Positions 52,113 to 61,315 are shown, counted from the stretch's first letter. The stretch: DNA of 64,000 nt from Bradyrhizobium diazoefficiens USDA 110 (GCF_000011365.1 NC_004463.1:4202001-4266000), one strand, 5' to 3'. Notes: generated by a model from the sequence alone, not told the origin. Translations and numbers: made by a program.

Positions 52113-53036
52113 TCAGGCGGCCTTGGCAACGGTTGCGCCAGGTTGCTTGTTCGATCGCGCTCGCGGCTTGCGCAGCTTCCGTCGCGCCCAGATCAGGAGG
52201 CCCGTCGACAGCAGCGTTAGCAGTGCGATCGACGTCACGACGTTCAGAGGCGAAGCGATCAGGGCCGACCAGTTTCCCTCATGGATCAGGCGCGGCCAGT
52301 TGCGCGGCAGCGGTGTGACGCCCGATGAATTGACGGCATAGGCGCGCAGCTCCCCGTCCTCATAGATCCGCGCCATCATGCGACCGCCGCGCGCGCCGAT
52401 CGAGATCACATGCGACAGCTCGTGCGAATCTGCGACCATGCGAACAGCGTCGGGCAAGGCAACGGGACGTCCGCCGCCGCCTGGAGCGGCGCCGCTCTGG
52501 AACGTCAGGCCGAACGCCATGCACAGGCCGGTCAGCGGGCTCAGCAGGATCAGGGGCAACGCAAACCATGCGGTGCCCTTGTGCCATCCGGACAGCGAAT
52601 TGCGCAGGCGCGGCAGTCCCATGACGAGGCCGAGCACCATCAGGGACACCATGGCGATGGTCGAGCTTGTCACCAGCCACGCCTGGCCGAGCAGCCGTTC
52701 ATGCGTGACGCGGGCCCACAGGAAGAGATCGGGGAGGCTGGAGCCCGCGGCAGCGGGCTCGCCCGTTGCGAGATCGATCGCCGAGGTGCCGGCGCCTTGC
52801 AGCGTCATGCGCTGGCTCGCGGCATTGACCGAAAGCCCGCGCGCCTTGCTATCCGGATCATACCGTTTCACCAGCTCGACGATGCGCCCGGCGTCGATCG
52901 CCGGACCACTGATGCCACTGACTTGCACCAGCGGCTCGAAGGACAGAATCAGTCCGGTGGCGATGATCGCGAGCAGGGGCAGCGCGAAGACCAGCGTGAT
53001 CCATCGATGCAGTGTCAACAATAGAGGTTTGTTCAT
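52113..53036 (-). CDS. PepSY-associated membrane protein
   Basis: A 307-residue protein with four hydrophobic helices and the PepSY/PiuB pattern: LLLTLHRWITLVFALPLLAIIATGLILSFEP at the N-terminus (first helix with a conserved HRW), LRNSLSGWHKGTAWFALPLILLSPLTGLCMAFGL in the middle, and a final WARRKLRK after the last helix. PiuB-type proteins are linked to siderophore or iron-reduction processes at the inner membrane. No siderophore receptor is nearby. Confidence 0.75.
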   Translation of the reverse strand: MNKPLLLTLHRWITLVFALPLLAIIATGLILSFEPLVQVSGISGPAIDAGRIVELVKRYDPDSKARGLSVNAASQRMTLQGAGTSAIDLATGEPAAAGSSLPDLFLWARVTHERLLGQAWLVTSSTIAMVSLMVLGLVMGLPRLRNSLSGWHKGTAWFALPLILLSPLTGLCMAFGLTFQSGAAPGGGGRPVALPDAVRMVADSHELSHVISIGARGGRMMARIYEDGELRAYAVNSSGVTPLPRNWPRLIHEGNWSALIASPLNVVTSIALLTLLSTGLLIWARRKLRKPRARSNKQPGATVAKAA

Positions 53037-53216
53037 TCTCGGTCTCCGGCGATCTCACGCTTTCGTCGCCCAGCGCAGCCAAGAAGACCAATGACGCTTT
53101 GTCCATGTTGCTGCGTTGATTTGCAGCAAACGGAGTAAGCGATGTTGGCGAATGCCAATCGCTTGCACCTGGGCGGAGAGAGTCTGGCGGTCCGCGGAGC
53201 GGGCGGAGAATTGAGT

Positions 53217-54020
53217 CTACTTGCGCGTCGCCTTGGTCGCGCCGCGCAGGCCGGCCTGCTGCTGGATCGTGTCCAGCGCGCCGGAGGACTGCTCTTCCGT
53301 CACGAAGCGATTGAGCATGGGAAGCGCGTCCTCGCGTCCCCGGGGGATCGCGATGGCCATGTGCTCCAGCCCCCAATTGCCGTCGAGGATTTTCGCGCCC
53401 GGCATCTGGTCGGACATCTCGAACAGCGTCGGCTTGTTGGTGGCGTAAAGGTCGATCTCGCCGCGCCCGAACATGCCGATGGCGGCCTTGACGCTTTCGG
53501 CGGGAACGATGGTCGCGTTCTTGAACTTCGCCGGCAGCGTTCGCTCGGAGGTCGAGCCTTTGGTGACGCCGATCTTCACGCCGGGCTTGTCGATATCCTC
53601 GACCTTGCCGACCGGCGAGTTCGCCGGAACGAGATAGCCGAGCTCGATCGCCAGCACGGGCTGGCTGAAGCTGACCTCGCTGGCACGGGCCGGCGTGGCA
53701 TTGGTCACGGTGAAATCGACCCGGCCGTCGTGAATCGCGGTGACGATGTCGGCGACGCGCTCGAACCTGACATAGTCGACGCCGACGCCGAGCCGTTTTG
53801 CAAGCTCGCCGCCGAGATCGTAGGCGAGGCCGTGCGGCTTGCCGGCCGCATCTGTTACCATCGAGGTCGGGCTGCCCGGATAGATGCCGACCCGCAAGGT
53901 GCCGCTCGGCGCCAGGAGCTTTGCTTCGCCGTCGGCCTTCGCGAACGAGCCGGAGAGGCCGACGGTTGCAAACGCGAGCAGGGCGGCGAGCGCACCGTGC
54001 CTCCAGGAAGATATCCTCAT
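53217..54020 (-). CDS. Amino-acid-type ABC substrate-binding protein
   Basis: A 267-residue family 3 periplasmic binding protein with a signal peptide (ALAALLAFATVGLSGSFAKA), GTLRVGIYPGSPTSMVTDAAGK, GLAYDLGGELAKRLGV and RVDFTVTNATPARASEVSFSQPVL. No permease or ATPase gene is adjacent. It lies 14 nt downstream of the TctC-type gene on the same strand, so it probably belongs to the TetR-controlled cluster and may sense or carry an aromatic acid. Confidence 0.82.
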   Translation of the reverse strand: MRISSWRHGALAALLAFATVGLSGSFAKADGEAKLLAPSGTLRVGIYPGSPTSMVTDAAGKPHGLAYDLGGELAKRLGVGVDYVRFERVADIVTAIHDGRVDFTVTNATPARASEVSFSQPVLAIELGYLVPANSPVGKVEDIDKPGVKIGVTKGSTSERTLPAKFKNATIVPAESVKAAIGMFGRGEIDLYATNKPTLFEMSDQMPGAKILDGNWGLEHMAIAIPRGREDALPMLNRFVTEEQSSGALDTIQQQAGLRGATKATRK

Positions 54021-54034
54021 CAGACGATCCCGCC

Positions 54035-55012
54035 TTACTGCGCGCGGATGTTGGCGGCCTTCAGCACCGGCTCCCATTTGGTCGCCTCGGCGTGCATGTA
54101 GGCATCAAAGTCCTTGGCGGAGGAGCCGACCGGAGCTGCGCCGATCTTGCCGAGCGTCGACAGCACGCTGGGGTCTTGCAGCGCGGCCTTGAGGTCGGTC
54201 TCGAGCTTGGACACGATCTCCGGCGGCATTTTTGCCGGGCCCAGCACGCCCCACCAGACCGAGACGTCGTAGCCTGGCACGCCAGCCTCGGCGATGGTCG
54301 GAACATCCGGCAGCGCCTTGGAGCGTTCGGCTGATGTCACCGCGAGAGCGCGCACCGGGCCGCCTTCGAGCTGGCCGATCGCCTCTGCAAGCGGATTGAT
54401 GCTGAGCGGGATCTCGCCGGCGATGACGGCGGTCAGTGCCGGCGCGCCGCCCTTGTAGGGGATCGCGACGATCTTGGTGCCGGACATGTATTTGAGCAGC
54501 TCGCCGGCAAGATGCGCGGACGTGCCGTTGCCGGACATGCCGTAGGAGAGCTTGTCCGGCTCCTTCTTGGCAGCGGCCAGGAGATCGCCGAGCGTCTTGT
54601 AGGGGCTGTCCTTCGCCACCACGATTGCGAGTGGAGAAGAGGCCACTTCGGCGATCGCAGTGAAATCCTTGAACGTGTCATAGGGCACGCTCGGGTAGAT
54701 GAACTGGTTGAGCGGATGGCCGCTCGCGACCAGGATCAGCGTGTAGCCGTCCGGCGCGGCCTGCGTCAGCGCCTGCGAGGCGACGATGCCGCCGGCGCCG
54801 GGACGGTTGTCGATCACCGGCTGCTGGCCCCAGGTCTTGGCCAGCGCCTGGCCGAGCGTGCGCGCGAGCACATCGACCGCGCCCCCGGCCGCGTAGGGCA
54901 CCAGGATGTGGACCGGCTTGCTCGGATAATTCTCAGCCTGCGCGGCGTTCGCCGCCAGCAGCAAGCCCGCACCGACCACGAGCCGACCAATTGTTGTGTT
55001 CAAACCCAGCAT
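54035..55012 (-). CDS. Tripartite tricarboxylate transporter receptor (TctC/Bug family)
   Basis: A 325-residue periplasmic receptor with signal peptide LVVGAGLLLAANAAQAENYPSKP and the Bug-family signature PVHILVPYAAGGAVDVLARTLGQAL, VIDNRPGAGGIVASQAL and a carboxylate-binding GYTLILV region. Such receptors bind carboxylated compounds. The membrane subunits TctA and TctB are not in the window, as is common for this expanded family. It diverges from the TetR gene across a 108-nt gap carrying the operator. Confidence 0.87.
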   Translation of the reverse strand: MLGLNTTIGRLVVGAGLLLAANAAQAENYPSKPVHILVPYAAGGAVDVLARTLGQALAKTWGQQPVIDNRPGAGGIVASQALTQAAPDGYTLILVASGHPLNQFIYPSVPYDTFKDFTAIAEVASSPLAIVVAKDSPYKTLGDLLAAAKKEPDKLSYGMSGNGTSAHLAGELLKYMSGTKIVAIPYKGGAPALTAVIAGEIPLSINPLAEAIGQLEGGPVRALAVTSAERSKALPDVPTIAEAGVPGYDVSVWWGVLGPAKMPPEIVSKLETDLKAALQDPSVLSTLGKIGAAPVGSSAKDFDAYMHAEATKWEPVLKAANIRAQ

Positions 55013-55080
55013 TTTCCCAGCACTCCATTCGCCCCTGCTGCGGTCTTCCGAACCGCCCGGGGACGTCTCGCATCGTTGTT

Positions 55081-55118
55081 GTTGACGAGACCTGATCTTT
55101 TGTACGATAGTACAAATA
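55081..55118 (+). promoter_or_regulatory. Promoter-operator of the TetR gene
   Basis: TTGACG (55082-55087) and TACGAT (55103-55108) overlap an inverted repeat TTTGTAC-GATA-GTACAAA (55099-55116). Over 38 bases it matches the promoter-operator at 32639-32676 at 32 positions, with no gap. The repeat ends 4 nt before the TetR start codon, which leaves no room for a normal ribosome site. Confidence 0.7.
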
Positions 55119-55120
55119 AC

Positions 55121-55825
55121 ATGGTACGCAAGCCCACCAGCAAGGAAACGGCCCGCAAGCCGAACATGCGCGAGGCGATCCTCGCCGCGGCCGAGGAGCT
55201 GTTCGCCACCAACGGCTTCAATGCTGTGTCCGTGCGCGACATCGCACAGGCCGCCGGCGCCAATCCCGGCAGCGTGACCTATCATTTCAAGACCAAGGAC
55301 GGCCTGCTGCTGGAGATCTACCGGCGCCATTGCGGGCCGATGAATCTCCGCCGCTCCGAGCTGCTCGCCGCCGCCAGGCGCGTGCGCGATCTCCAGGACC
55401 GGCTGGAGGCGATCGTGCGGGCCTATGTGGTGCCGGCCTTCACCTCGGGCAGTGATCTTGCCGGTGGCGGGGCGCGCTTTACGCGGCTGCGTGCCGTGAT
55501 GTCGGCGGAAGGCAACGAGGTTGCGCGAAAAATCATCGCGCAGACCTTCGACGACACCAGCCACGCCTTCATCGACGCGGTCCACGAGAGCCTGCCGCAC
55601 ATTCCGCGCACCGACATCGTATGGCGCAGCCATTTCCTGCTCGGTGCACTCTATTATTCGCTGGTGACGCCGGACCGCGTCTCACGCCTGTCGCGTGGCG
55701 AGGCCGACGGCAGCGACGCGGCCAGCGCCATCGAGCAATTGGTGCAAGCCACCGTCGCCGCGTTCCAGGCACCGCCGCTCGACCAGCCGGCGCGCCGGCG
55801 GGCTGTGGCCAGCAGCAAGACTTGA
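55121..55825 (+). CDS. TetR/AcrR-family transcriptional regulator
   Basis: A 234-residue regulator with the TetR DNA-binding domain at residues 15-62 (MREAILAAAEELFATNGFNAVSVRDIAQAAGANPGSVTYHFKTKDGLL). The C-terminal ligand domain is long (about 170 residues) and ends in a Pro/Arg-rich tail. Its own promoter carries the GTAC inverted repeat, so autoregulation is likely, and a matching repeat precedes the dioxygenase gene at 32783. The likely ligand is an aromatic acid or ring-cleavage product (inference). The ATG is nearly at the predicted transcript start, suggesting a leaderless message. Confidence 0.85.
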   Translation: MVRKPTSKETARKPNMREAILAAAEELFATNGFNAVSVRDIAQAAGANPGSVTYHFKTKDGLLLEIYRRHCGPMNLRRSELLAAARRVRDLQDRLEAIVRAYVVPAFTSGSDLAGGGARFTRLRAVMSAEGNEVARKIIAQTFDDTSHAFIDAVHESLPHIPRTDIVWRSHFLLGALYYSLVTPDRVSRLSRGEADGSDAASAIEQLVQATVAAFQAPPLDQPARRRAVASSKT

Positions 55826-55854
55826 AGAAGCGGTCACGCTCGGCGGTTCGACTG

Positions 55855-56739
55855 ATGACGATGATGTACACGCCGACCATTCCGCCGCCCGATCCGAACA
55901 CGCGCACGCCAAAGTTCAAGCTGCCGAAACTGTCGTGCGACGCGCATTGCCACATCTTCGGGCCCGGCGCGAAATATCCCTATGCGCGCGATCGTTCCTA
56001 CACGCCGCCGGACGCACCGCTGGAGGATTTCCGTGCGCTGCACGCCAAGCTCGGGGTGGAGCGGGCGGTCATCGTCAATGCGAGCGTGCACGGGACCGAC
56101 AACACGGTCGCGCTCGATGCGATCGCAGAGGGCAATGGCGCCTACCGTGCGGTTGCCAATATCGACGACACCATCACCGAACGCGGACTTCGCGTGCTGC
56201 ACGACGGCGGCTTCCGCGGCTGCCGCTTCAATTTCGTCCGCCATCTCGGCGGCGTTCCCGACAAGCGCGTGTTCGACCGCATCGTTGCGATGGTCGCGCC
56301 GCTCGGCTGGCACATCGACCTGCATTTCGACGCGATCGACCTGCCTGAATATGCCGACATGCTGACCAAGCTGCCGCTGAGCTACACCATCGACCACATG
56401 GGGCGGGTGAAGGCGTCGGACGGGCTCGACCAGCTTCCGTTCAGGATTTTGATCGAGCTGATGCAGCGCGACGAGAAATGCTGGGTCAAGATCTGCGGCT
56501 CCGAGCGTGTGTCCTCGGCCGGCCCGCCCTTCACTGACGCCGTGCCGTTTGCGCGCAAGATCGTCGAGACTGCGGTTGACCGTGTCATCTGGGGCACGGA
56601 CTGGCCGCATCCCAACGTCAAGGTGATGCCGAATGACGGCGACCTCGTCGATTTGATCCCGCTGTTCGCGCCGGAGCCGGAGGTCCAGCAGAAGATCCTC
56701 GTCGACAACCCCGCGCGCCTGTTCGAGTTCGACCAATGA
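55855..56739 (+). CDS. LigI-like 2-pyrone-4,6-dicarboxylate hydrolase (amidohydrolase family)
   Basis: A 294-residue amidohydrolase-2 family enzyme with KLSCDAHCHIFGPG (HxH metal/catalytic motif), IDHMGRVKASDG and VIWGTDWPHPNVK (catalytic Asp). This matches LigI, which opens 2-pyrone-4,6-dicarboxylate to oxalomesaconate, and its relatives acting on lactones such as muconolactones. The GalB-like and LigK-like genes downstream favour the LigI role. ATG codons at 55855, 55861 and 55864 are all possible starts. Its stop overlaps the symporter start. Confidence 0.75.
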   Translation: MTMMYTPTIPPPDPNTRTPKFKLPKLSCDAHCHIFGPGAKYPYARDRSYTPPDAPLEDFRALHAKLGVERAVIVNASVHGTDNTVALDAIAEGNGAYRAVANIDDTITERGLRVLHDGGFRGCRFNFVRHLGGVPDKRVFDRIVAMVAPLGWHIDLHFDAIDLPEYADMLTKLPLSYTIDHMGRVKASDGLDQLPFRILIELMQRDEKCWVKICGSERVSSAGPPFTDAVPFARKIVETAVDRVIWGTDWPHPNVKVMPNDGDLVDLIPLFAPEPEVQQKILVDNPARLFEFDQ

Positions 56740-58037
56740 CGTCATTCGCGATCGACAAGCCGCGCGGCCGCGCCTGGTGGAAGGAGCTCTGGATCCAGGT
56801 GCTCATCGCCATGGCGGCCGGCATCGCGCTTGGGATCGTAAGCCCCGAGGCGGGTGCCAAGATGCAGCCGCTTGGGGATGCCTTCATCAAGGCGATCCGG
56901 ATGCTGATCGCGCCGATCATCTTCTGCACCGTCGTGCACGGCATCGCCCATATGGCCGACATGGCGCGCGTCGGGCGCGTCGCGGTGAAGGCGATCGTCT
57001 ATTTCGAGATCATGACCACGATCGCGCTGATCATCGGTCTTGTTGCGGTGAACCTGCTCAGGCCTGGCGTCGGCATGAACATCGATCCCGCCAGCATCAA
57101 TGCCAGCGCGATCGAGCCTTATGTCAAGCAGACGAGCGTCATCGGCTTCGTGCCGTTCCTGATGAACATCGTTCCCGCCACGTTCATTGGCGCGTTTGCC
57201 GAGGGCAACATCCTCCAGGTGCTGTTCATCTCCGTTCTGTGCGGCTTTGCATTGGTGCAGCTCGGCGAGCGCGCCGCGCCGCTGGTGCATCTGATCGACC
57301 TCGCCGCCAAGATGGTGTTCGCCGTCGTCGGCTTCGTGATGTGGGCGGCGCCGATCGGGGCATTCGGCGCCATTGCCTTCACGGTCGGCAAGTTCGGCGT
57401 CGGCTCGCTGGCCTCGCTCGGTAAGCTGCTGGGCGGCTTCTATCTCACTTGCGTCATCTTCATCATCGTGGCGCTCGGTCCCGTGGCGCGGCTGTGCGGC
57501 TTCTCGCTGCTCAAGCTGATCCGTTACATCTGGGAAGAGCTGCTGATCTGCATCGCCACGACCTCGTCCGAGACCGTGCTGCCGCGGATGCTGACCAAGC
57601 TGGAGAAGGCGGGCTGCGAGAAGAGCGTGGTTGGCCTCGTCATCCCGACCGGCTATTCCTTCAATCTCGACGGCACTTGTCTTTACCTCGCCGCGGCCTC
57701 GGTGTTCCTGGCGCAGGCGACCAACACGCCGTTCGGGCTCGCCGAGCAGGTCGAGCTGCTGCTGATCCTGCTCGTGACCTCCAAGGGCGCGGCGGGCATT
57801 GCAGGCGCGGCCTTCGTCGTGCTGGCGGCGACGCTGTCGGCGACCGGCACCATTCCGGTGACGAGCGTCGCGCTGGTGCTCGGCATCCACCGCCTGATGT
57901 CGCAGGGGCTGACGCCGACCAATTTGATCGGGAACGCGGTTGCGACCATCGCGATTGCCAAATGGGAAGGCGCGCTCGACGGCGAGCGCCTGCGGCGCGT
58001 GCTCGACGGCGAGGAACAAGCGGCCATCACGGCCTGA
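56736..58037 (+). CDS. Dicarboxylate:cation symporter (DctA/GltP family)
   Basis: A 433-residue secondary transporter with the family signatures EELLICIATTSSETVLPRMLTKLE (serine-rich hairpin), VVGLVIPTGYSFNLDGTCLYLA (NxDG-type substrate site) and MLIAPIIFCTVVHGIAHM near the N-terminus. It is coupled to the LigI-like gene by an ATGA overlap, so in this operon it probably imports an aromatic or oxo-carboxylate rather than only C4 acids. That substrate assignment is inference. Confidence 0.87.
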   Translation: MTSFAIDKPRGRAWWKELWIQVLIAMAAGIALGIVSPEAGAKMQPLGDAFIKAIRMLIAPIIFCTVVHGIAHMADMARVGRVAVKAIVYFEIMTTIALIIGLVAVNLLRPGVGMNIDPASINASAIEPYVKQTSVIGFVPFLMNIVPATFIGAFAEGNILQVLFISVLCGFALVQLGERAAPLVHLIDLAAKMVFAVVGFVMWAAPIGAFGAIAFTVGKFGVGSLASLGKLLGGFYLTCVIFIIVALGPVARLCGFSLLKLIRYIWEELLICIATTSSETVLPRMLTKLEKAGCEKSVVGLVIPTGYSFNLDGTCLYLAAASVFLAQATNTPFGLAEQVELLLILLVTSKGAAGIAGAAFVVLAATLSATGTIPVTSVALVLGIHRLMSQGLTPTNLIGNAVATIAIAKWEGALDGERLRRVLDGEEQAAITA

Positions 58038-58104
58038 TGAATTGGCTGCCTGCACGAGGCGGGCGGCCTATGATGCCTACGAACGAAAGAGGGGAGTTTG
58101 TCCC

Positions 58105-58818
58105 ATGAAAACAGGTCTCGTCGTCACCGCCCATCCGGGCGATTTCGTCTGGCGCGCCGGCGGCGCCATCGCGCTGCATGCGAAAAAGGGCTATCGCATG
58201 AAGATCGTCTGCATGTCCTTCGGCGAGCGCGGCGAAAGCCAGTTCGCGTGGAAAGAAAAGGGCGCGACGCTGGAATCGGTCAAGGCCGGCCGCAAGGACG
58301 AGGCGGAGCGGGCGGCCAAGCTGCTCGGTGCCGAGATCGAGTTCTTCGACTGCGGCGACTATCCGCTGAAGCTGACGGAAGCGCATTTCGACCGCATGGT
58401 CGACATCTACCGCGAACTCAATCCGAGCTTCGTGCTGACGCATGCGCTGGAAGACCCCTATAATTTTGACCATCCGAACGCCGCGCATTTCGCGCAGGAG
58501 ACCCGCGTGGTCGCGCAGGCCATGGGCCACAAGCCCGGCGCGCAGTACAAATATTCGGCTCCGCCGGTGTTCCTGTTCGAGCCGCACCAGCCGGAGCAGT
58601 GCAACTACAAGCCGGACCTGCTCCTCAAGATCGATGAGGTCTGGAAGGAGAAGTACGAGGCGTTCCAGATCCTGGCCGCACAGAAGCATCTCTGGGGCTA
58701 TTACGAGCGCGTTGCGCTCAACCGCGGCATCCAGGGCAGCCGCAACACCGGCGTGCCGATGACCTATGGCGAGGCCTATCAGCGTCTGTTCCCGACGGTT
58801 GCGGAGGAGCTCGCATGA
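58105..58818 (+). CDS. galB: 4-oxalomesaconate hydratase (GalB-like, PIG-L fold)
   Basis: A 237-residue PIG-L/LmbE-fold protein. The metal motif reads [19 protein letters not shown], differing from the deacetylase AHPDDE and matching the GalB pattern ([12 protein letters not shown]). [21 protein letters not shown] supplies the remaining metal histidines. GalB of Pseudomonas putida hydrates 4-oxalomesaconate to 4-carboxy-4-hydroxy-2-oxoadipate. LigI-like and aldolase genes flank it, giving consecutive steps. GAGGGGAG precedes the ATG. Confidence 0.82.
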   Translation: MKTGLVVTAHPGDFVWRAGGAIALHAKKGYRMKIVCMSFGERGESQFAWKEKGATLESVKAGRKDEAERAAKLLGAEIEFFDCGDYPLKLTEAHFDRMVDIYRELNPSFVLTHALEDPYNFDHPNAAHFAQETRVVAQAMGHKPGAQYKYSAPPVFLFEPHQPEQCNYKPDLLLKIDEVWKEKYEAFQILAAQKHLWGYYERVALNRGIQGSRNTGVPMTYGEAYQRLFPTVAEELA

Positions 58819-59498
58819 AGTCCGTCGTCGTTCGCAGCATCAAGCGTGCCGATCCCGCCGGAATGGCAGAGTACGGCGTCTCGACCGTGCACGAGGCCTA
58901 TGGCCGCATCGGCCTGATGAAGCCGTATCTGCGGCCGGTCTGGGCAGGTGCGTCGATTGCCGGCCCGGCCGTCACCGTGCTAGCGCAGCCCGGCGACAAC
59001 TGGATGATCCATGTCGCGGTCGAGCAGTGCAGGAAAGGCGACATCCTCGTCGTCGGCTGCACCACCGACAACACCGATGGCATGTTCGGCGAGCTGCTCG
59101 CGACCTCGCTCCAGGCGCGTGGCGTGCAGGGGCTGATCATCGATGCCGGCTGCCGCGACGTCAAAGCGCTGCACGAGATGAAGTTTCCGGTGTGGTCGCG
59201 CGCGGTCTCGGCCAAGGGCACGGTCAAGGCTACGCTCGGCTCGGTCAACGTCCCCGTGGTCTGCGCCGGCGTCAACGTCGATCCCGGCGACATCATCGTC
59301 GCCGATGACGACGGCGTGGTGGTGGTGCCGAAGCGCTATGCGGCCGAGGTCGCCGAAAAGGCGAACAAGCGCAACGCGGACGAAGGCGGCAAGCGCAAGC
59401 GGCTGGCCTCGGGCGAACTCGGTCTCGACATGTACAGCATGCGCGAGGCGCTGGCGAAGGCCGGTCTTGTCTATGTCGACAATCCCGAGGACGTCTGA
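58815..59498 (+). CDS. ligK: 4-carboxy-4-hydroxy-2-oxoadipate aldolase (LigK/GalC type)
   Basis: A 227-residue RraA-fold class II pyruvate aldolase. ISTVHEA-like [32 protein letters not shown] and [14 protein letters not shown] (metal-binding Asp and substrate Arg) match the HMG/CHA aldolase group, which splits the GalB product to pyruvate and oxaloacetate. Its ATG overlaps the galB stop. A second RraA-fold protein at 7773 lacks this context. Confidence 0.87.
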   Translation: MKSVVVRSIKRADPAGMAEYGVSTVHEAYGRIGLMKPYLRPVWAGASIAGPAVTVLAQPGDNWMIHVAVEQCRKGDILVVGCTTDNTDGMFGELLATSLQARGVQGLIIDAGCRDVKALHEMKFPVWSRAVSAKGTVKATLGSVNVPVVCAGVNVDPGDIIVADDDGVVVVPKRYAAEVAEKANKRNADEGGKRKRLASGELGLDMYSMREALAKAGLVYVDNPEDV

Positions 59499-59525
59499 GC
59501 GAAATAAGGGAAGCGGAGCGGGCGG

Positions 59526-60395
59526 ATGGATCGTCTCAAGCTGAAGGCCGTGCTCGGCAGTCACCCCCATGTGCAGGCGGTGAAGGGCGGCGAGCTGCGC
59601 TCCGACCTGTTCGACCTCGACTTCATCGAGTACACGCCGACCAACACCGCGTTCAAGCCGATGGTGCGCGAGCAGGCGTTCGATGTCTGCGAGATGGCGA
59701 TCGTCACCTATCTGATGGCGAAGGCCCACGGCAAGCCGCTGGTGCTGCTGCCGGCGACCATGCTCGGGCGTTTCCAGCATTCCTATGCGCTGTATAACCC
59801 CTCGCATGGGACGCTTGGGCCCTCCGATCTCGAAGGCAAGCGCGTCGGCATCCGCTCCTTCACGACGACGACGGGCGCCTGGATCAGGGGCATCCTCGCC
59901 AACGATTACGGCGTCGATCTCGACAACATTCGCTGGGTGACGTTCGAGGATCCGCATGTCGCCGAATATGTCGACACCACCGAGCGCGCGCCGAAGGACA
60001 AGAAGCCCCTGCAGATGCTGATCGACGGCGAACTGGATGCCGTCCTCGGCGAGACCTCCAACGATCCCAGGCTGAAGCCGCTGTTCCCGGATCCGGCGAC
60101 GGAGGCCGCGAAATGGTATGCCCGGCGCGGCGTCGTGCCGATCAATCATCTCGTGGTCGTGACCGAGCGGCTTGCGACATCGCGGCCCGACGTGGTCGCG
60201 GGCGTCTATGATCTGCTCAAGCGGAACAAGGCGCAGGTGGGACCCGCCGCAACGCCGGACCTCGCCCCGTTCGGGATCGAAGCCAACAGGAAGCCGCTCG
60301 AATTGATCGTCGACTATGCATTCCAGCAGGCGTTGATCCCGCGCCGCTATGCGGTCGAGGAGCTGTTCGACGAGACGGCACGAGGATTGAACTGA
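59526..60395 (+). CDS. 4,5-dihydroxyphthalate decarboxylase-like protein
   Basis: A 289-residue cytoplasmic protein (no signal peptide) with a periplasmic-binding-protein-type fold as in 4,5-dihydroxyphthalate decarboxylase: HVQAVKGGELRSDLFDLDFIEYTP, EMAIVTYLMAKAHGKPLVLLP, GVDLDNIRWVTFEDPHVAEY and NHLVVVTERLATSRPDVVAGVYDLL. The characterised enzyme yields protocatechuate, the precursor of the lower pathway here. Homologues with other substrates exist, and no phthalate dioxygenase is in the window, so the exact reaction is uncertain. Confidence 0.72.
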   Translation: MDRLKLKAVLGSHPHVQAVKGGELRSDLFDLDFIEYTPTNTAFKPMVREQAFDVCEMAIVTYLMAKAHGKPLVLLPATMLGRFQHSYALYNPSHGTLGPSDLEGKRVGIRSFTTTTGAWIRGILANDYGVDLDNIRWVTFEDPHVAEYVDTTERAPKDKKPLQMLIDGELDAVLGETSNDPRLKPLFPDPATEAAKWYARRGVVPINHLVVVTERLATSRPDVVAGVYDLLKRNKAQVGPAATPDLAPFGIEANRKPLELIVDYAFQQALIPRRYAVEELFDETARGLN

Positions 60396-61315
60396 TGTCG
60401 GATCCGAGACGATGGCAGATCGGGCTGGTCGGCTATGGCGAGGTCGGCCGGATATTGGCCGAGGATTTGCGCCAGCAGGACATCAAGGTTGCCGCCTATG
60501 ACATCAAGCTCGGGGGCGAGCAGGATACTGCGCTGAAACAGCATGCAGCGAAATTCGGCGTTGGCCTTGCCTCCTCTCACGCCGAGTTGACCGCGAAATC
60601 CGATTTCATCATCTCTGCGGTCACAGCAAGCCAGGCCGTTCCGGTCGCAAAGGCCTGCGCCGCCGCGATCAATCAGGGCACCTGGTTCCTCGATTTCAAC
60701 TCGGCCTCGCCCGGCGCCAAGCAGCGCGCCGCCGCGCTGATCGACGGTGCTGCCGGGCGCTATGTCGAGGGTGCGGTGATGACTTCGGTGCCGCCGTATC
60801 GCATCAAGGTGCCGCTGCTGCTCGGCGGCCCCGGTGCCAGGGAGCTGGAGCCGCTGCTGAACGCGATCGGCTTTGCGGCGAAGGTCGCGAGCGACAAGCT
60901 CGGCGTGTCCTCCGCGGTGAAGATGTGCCGCAGCATCATGATCAAGGGCCTCGAGGCCATGGTCATCGAAAGCTTCACCACCGCGCGCGCCTATGGCGTG
61001 GAGGATGCCGTGCTTGCCTCGCTCGCAGAAACGTTTCCCGCCATCAATTGGGAGACGCAGGGCGCCTATTTCTTCCAGCGCGTGATCGAGCATGGCCGCC
61101 GGCGTGCCGAGGAGGTGCGCGAAGTTGCCGAGACGGTGCGCGAAGCGGGACTGACGCCGTGGTCGGCGCAGGGCACGGCCGAGCGGCAGGCCTGGGTCGC
61201 CGATCTCGCCGATGAAGGGCTGTTCGGCACCAGGGGCACCGGGGAGTTTGCCCGCAGCGCCGATTGGCGCATCGAGGCCGACCGGATCCTCGCGAAGATC
61301 AATCGCGCGAAGTAG
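60395..61315 (+). CDS. NAD(P)-dependent oxidoreductase with DUF1932 domain
   Basis: A 306-residue beta-hydroxyacid dehydrogenase-like protein. The N-terminal Rossmann motif is IGLVGYGEVGRILAEDL, followed by FLDFNSASPGAKQ, the conserved catalytic-region lysine segment SSAVKMCRSIMIKGLEAM, and a C-terminal DUF1932 domain. It shares a TGATG junction with the decarboxylase-like gene. In this setting it may oxidise a ring-cleavage semialdehyde or reduce an oxo-acid; LigC, the known semialdehyde dehydrogenase, is of a different family. It is the last gene of the run. Confidence 0.78.
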   Translation: MSDPRRWQIGLVGYGEVGRILAEDLRQQDIKVAAYDIKLGGEQDTALKQHAAKFGVGLASSHAELTAKSDFIISAVTASQAVPVAKACAAAINQGTWFLDFNSASPGAKQRAAALIDGAAGRYVEGAVMTSVPPYRIKVPLLLGGPGARELEPLLNAIGFAAKVASDKLGVSSAVKMCRSIMIKGLEAMVIESFTTARAYGVEDAVLASLAETFPAINWETQGAYFFQRVIEHGRRRAEEVREVAETVREAGLTPWSAQGTAERQAWVADLADEGLFGTRGTGEFARSADWRIEADRILAKINRAK

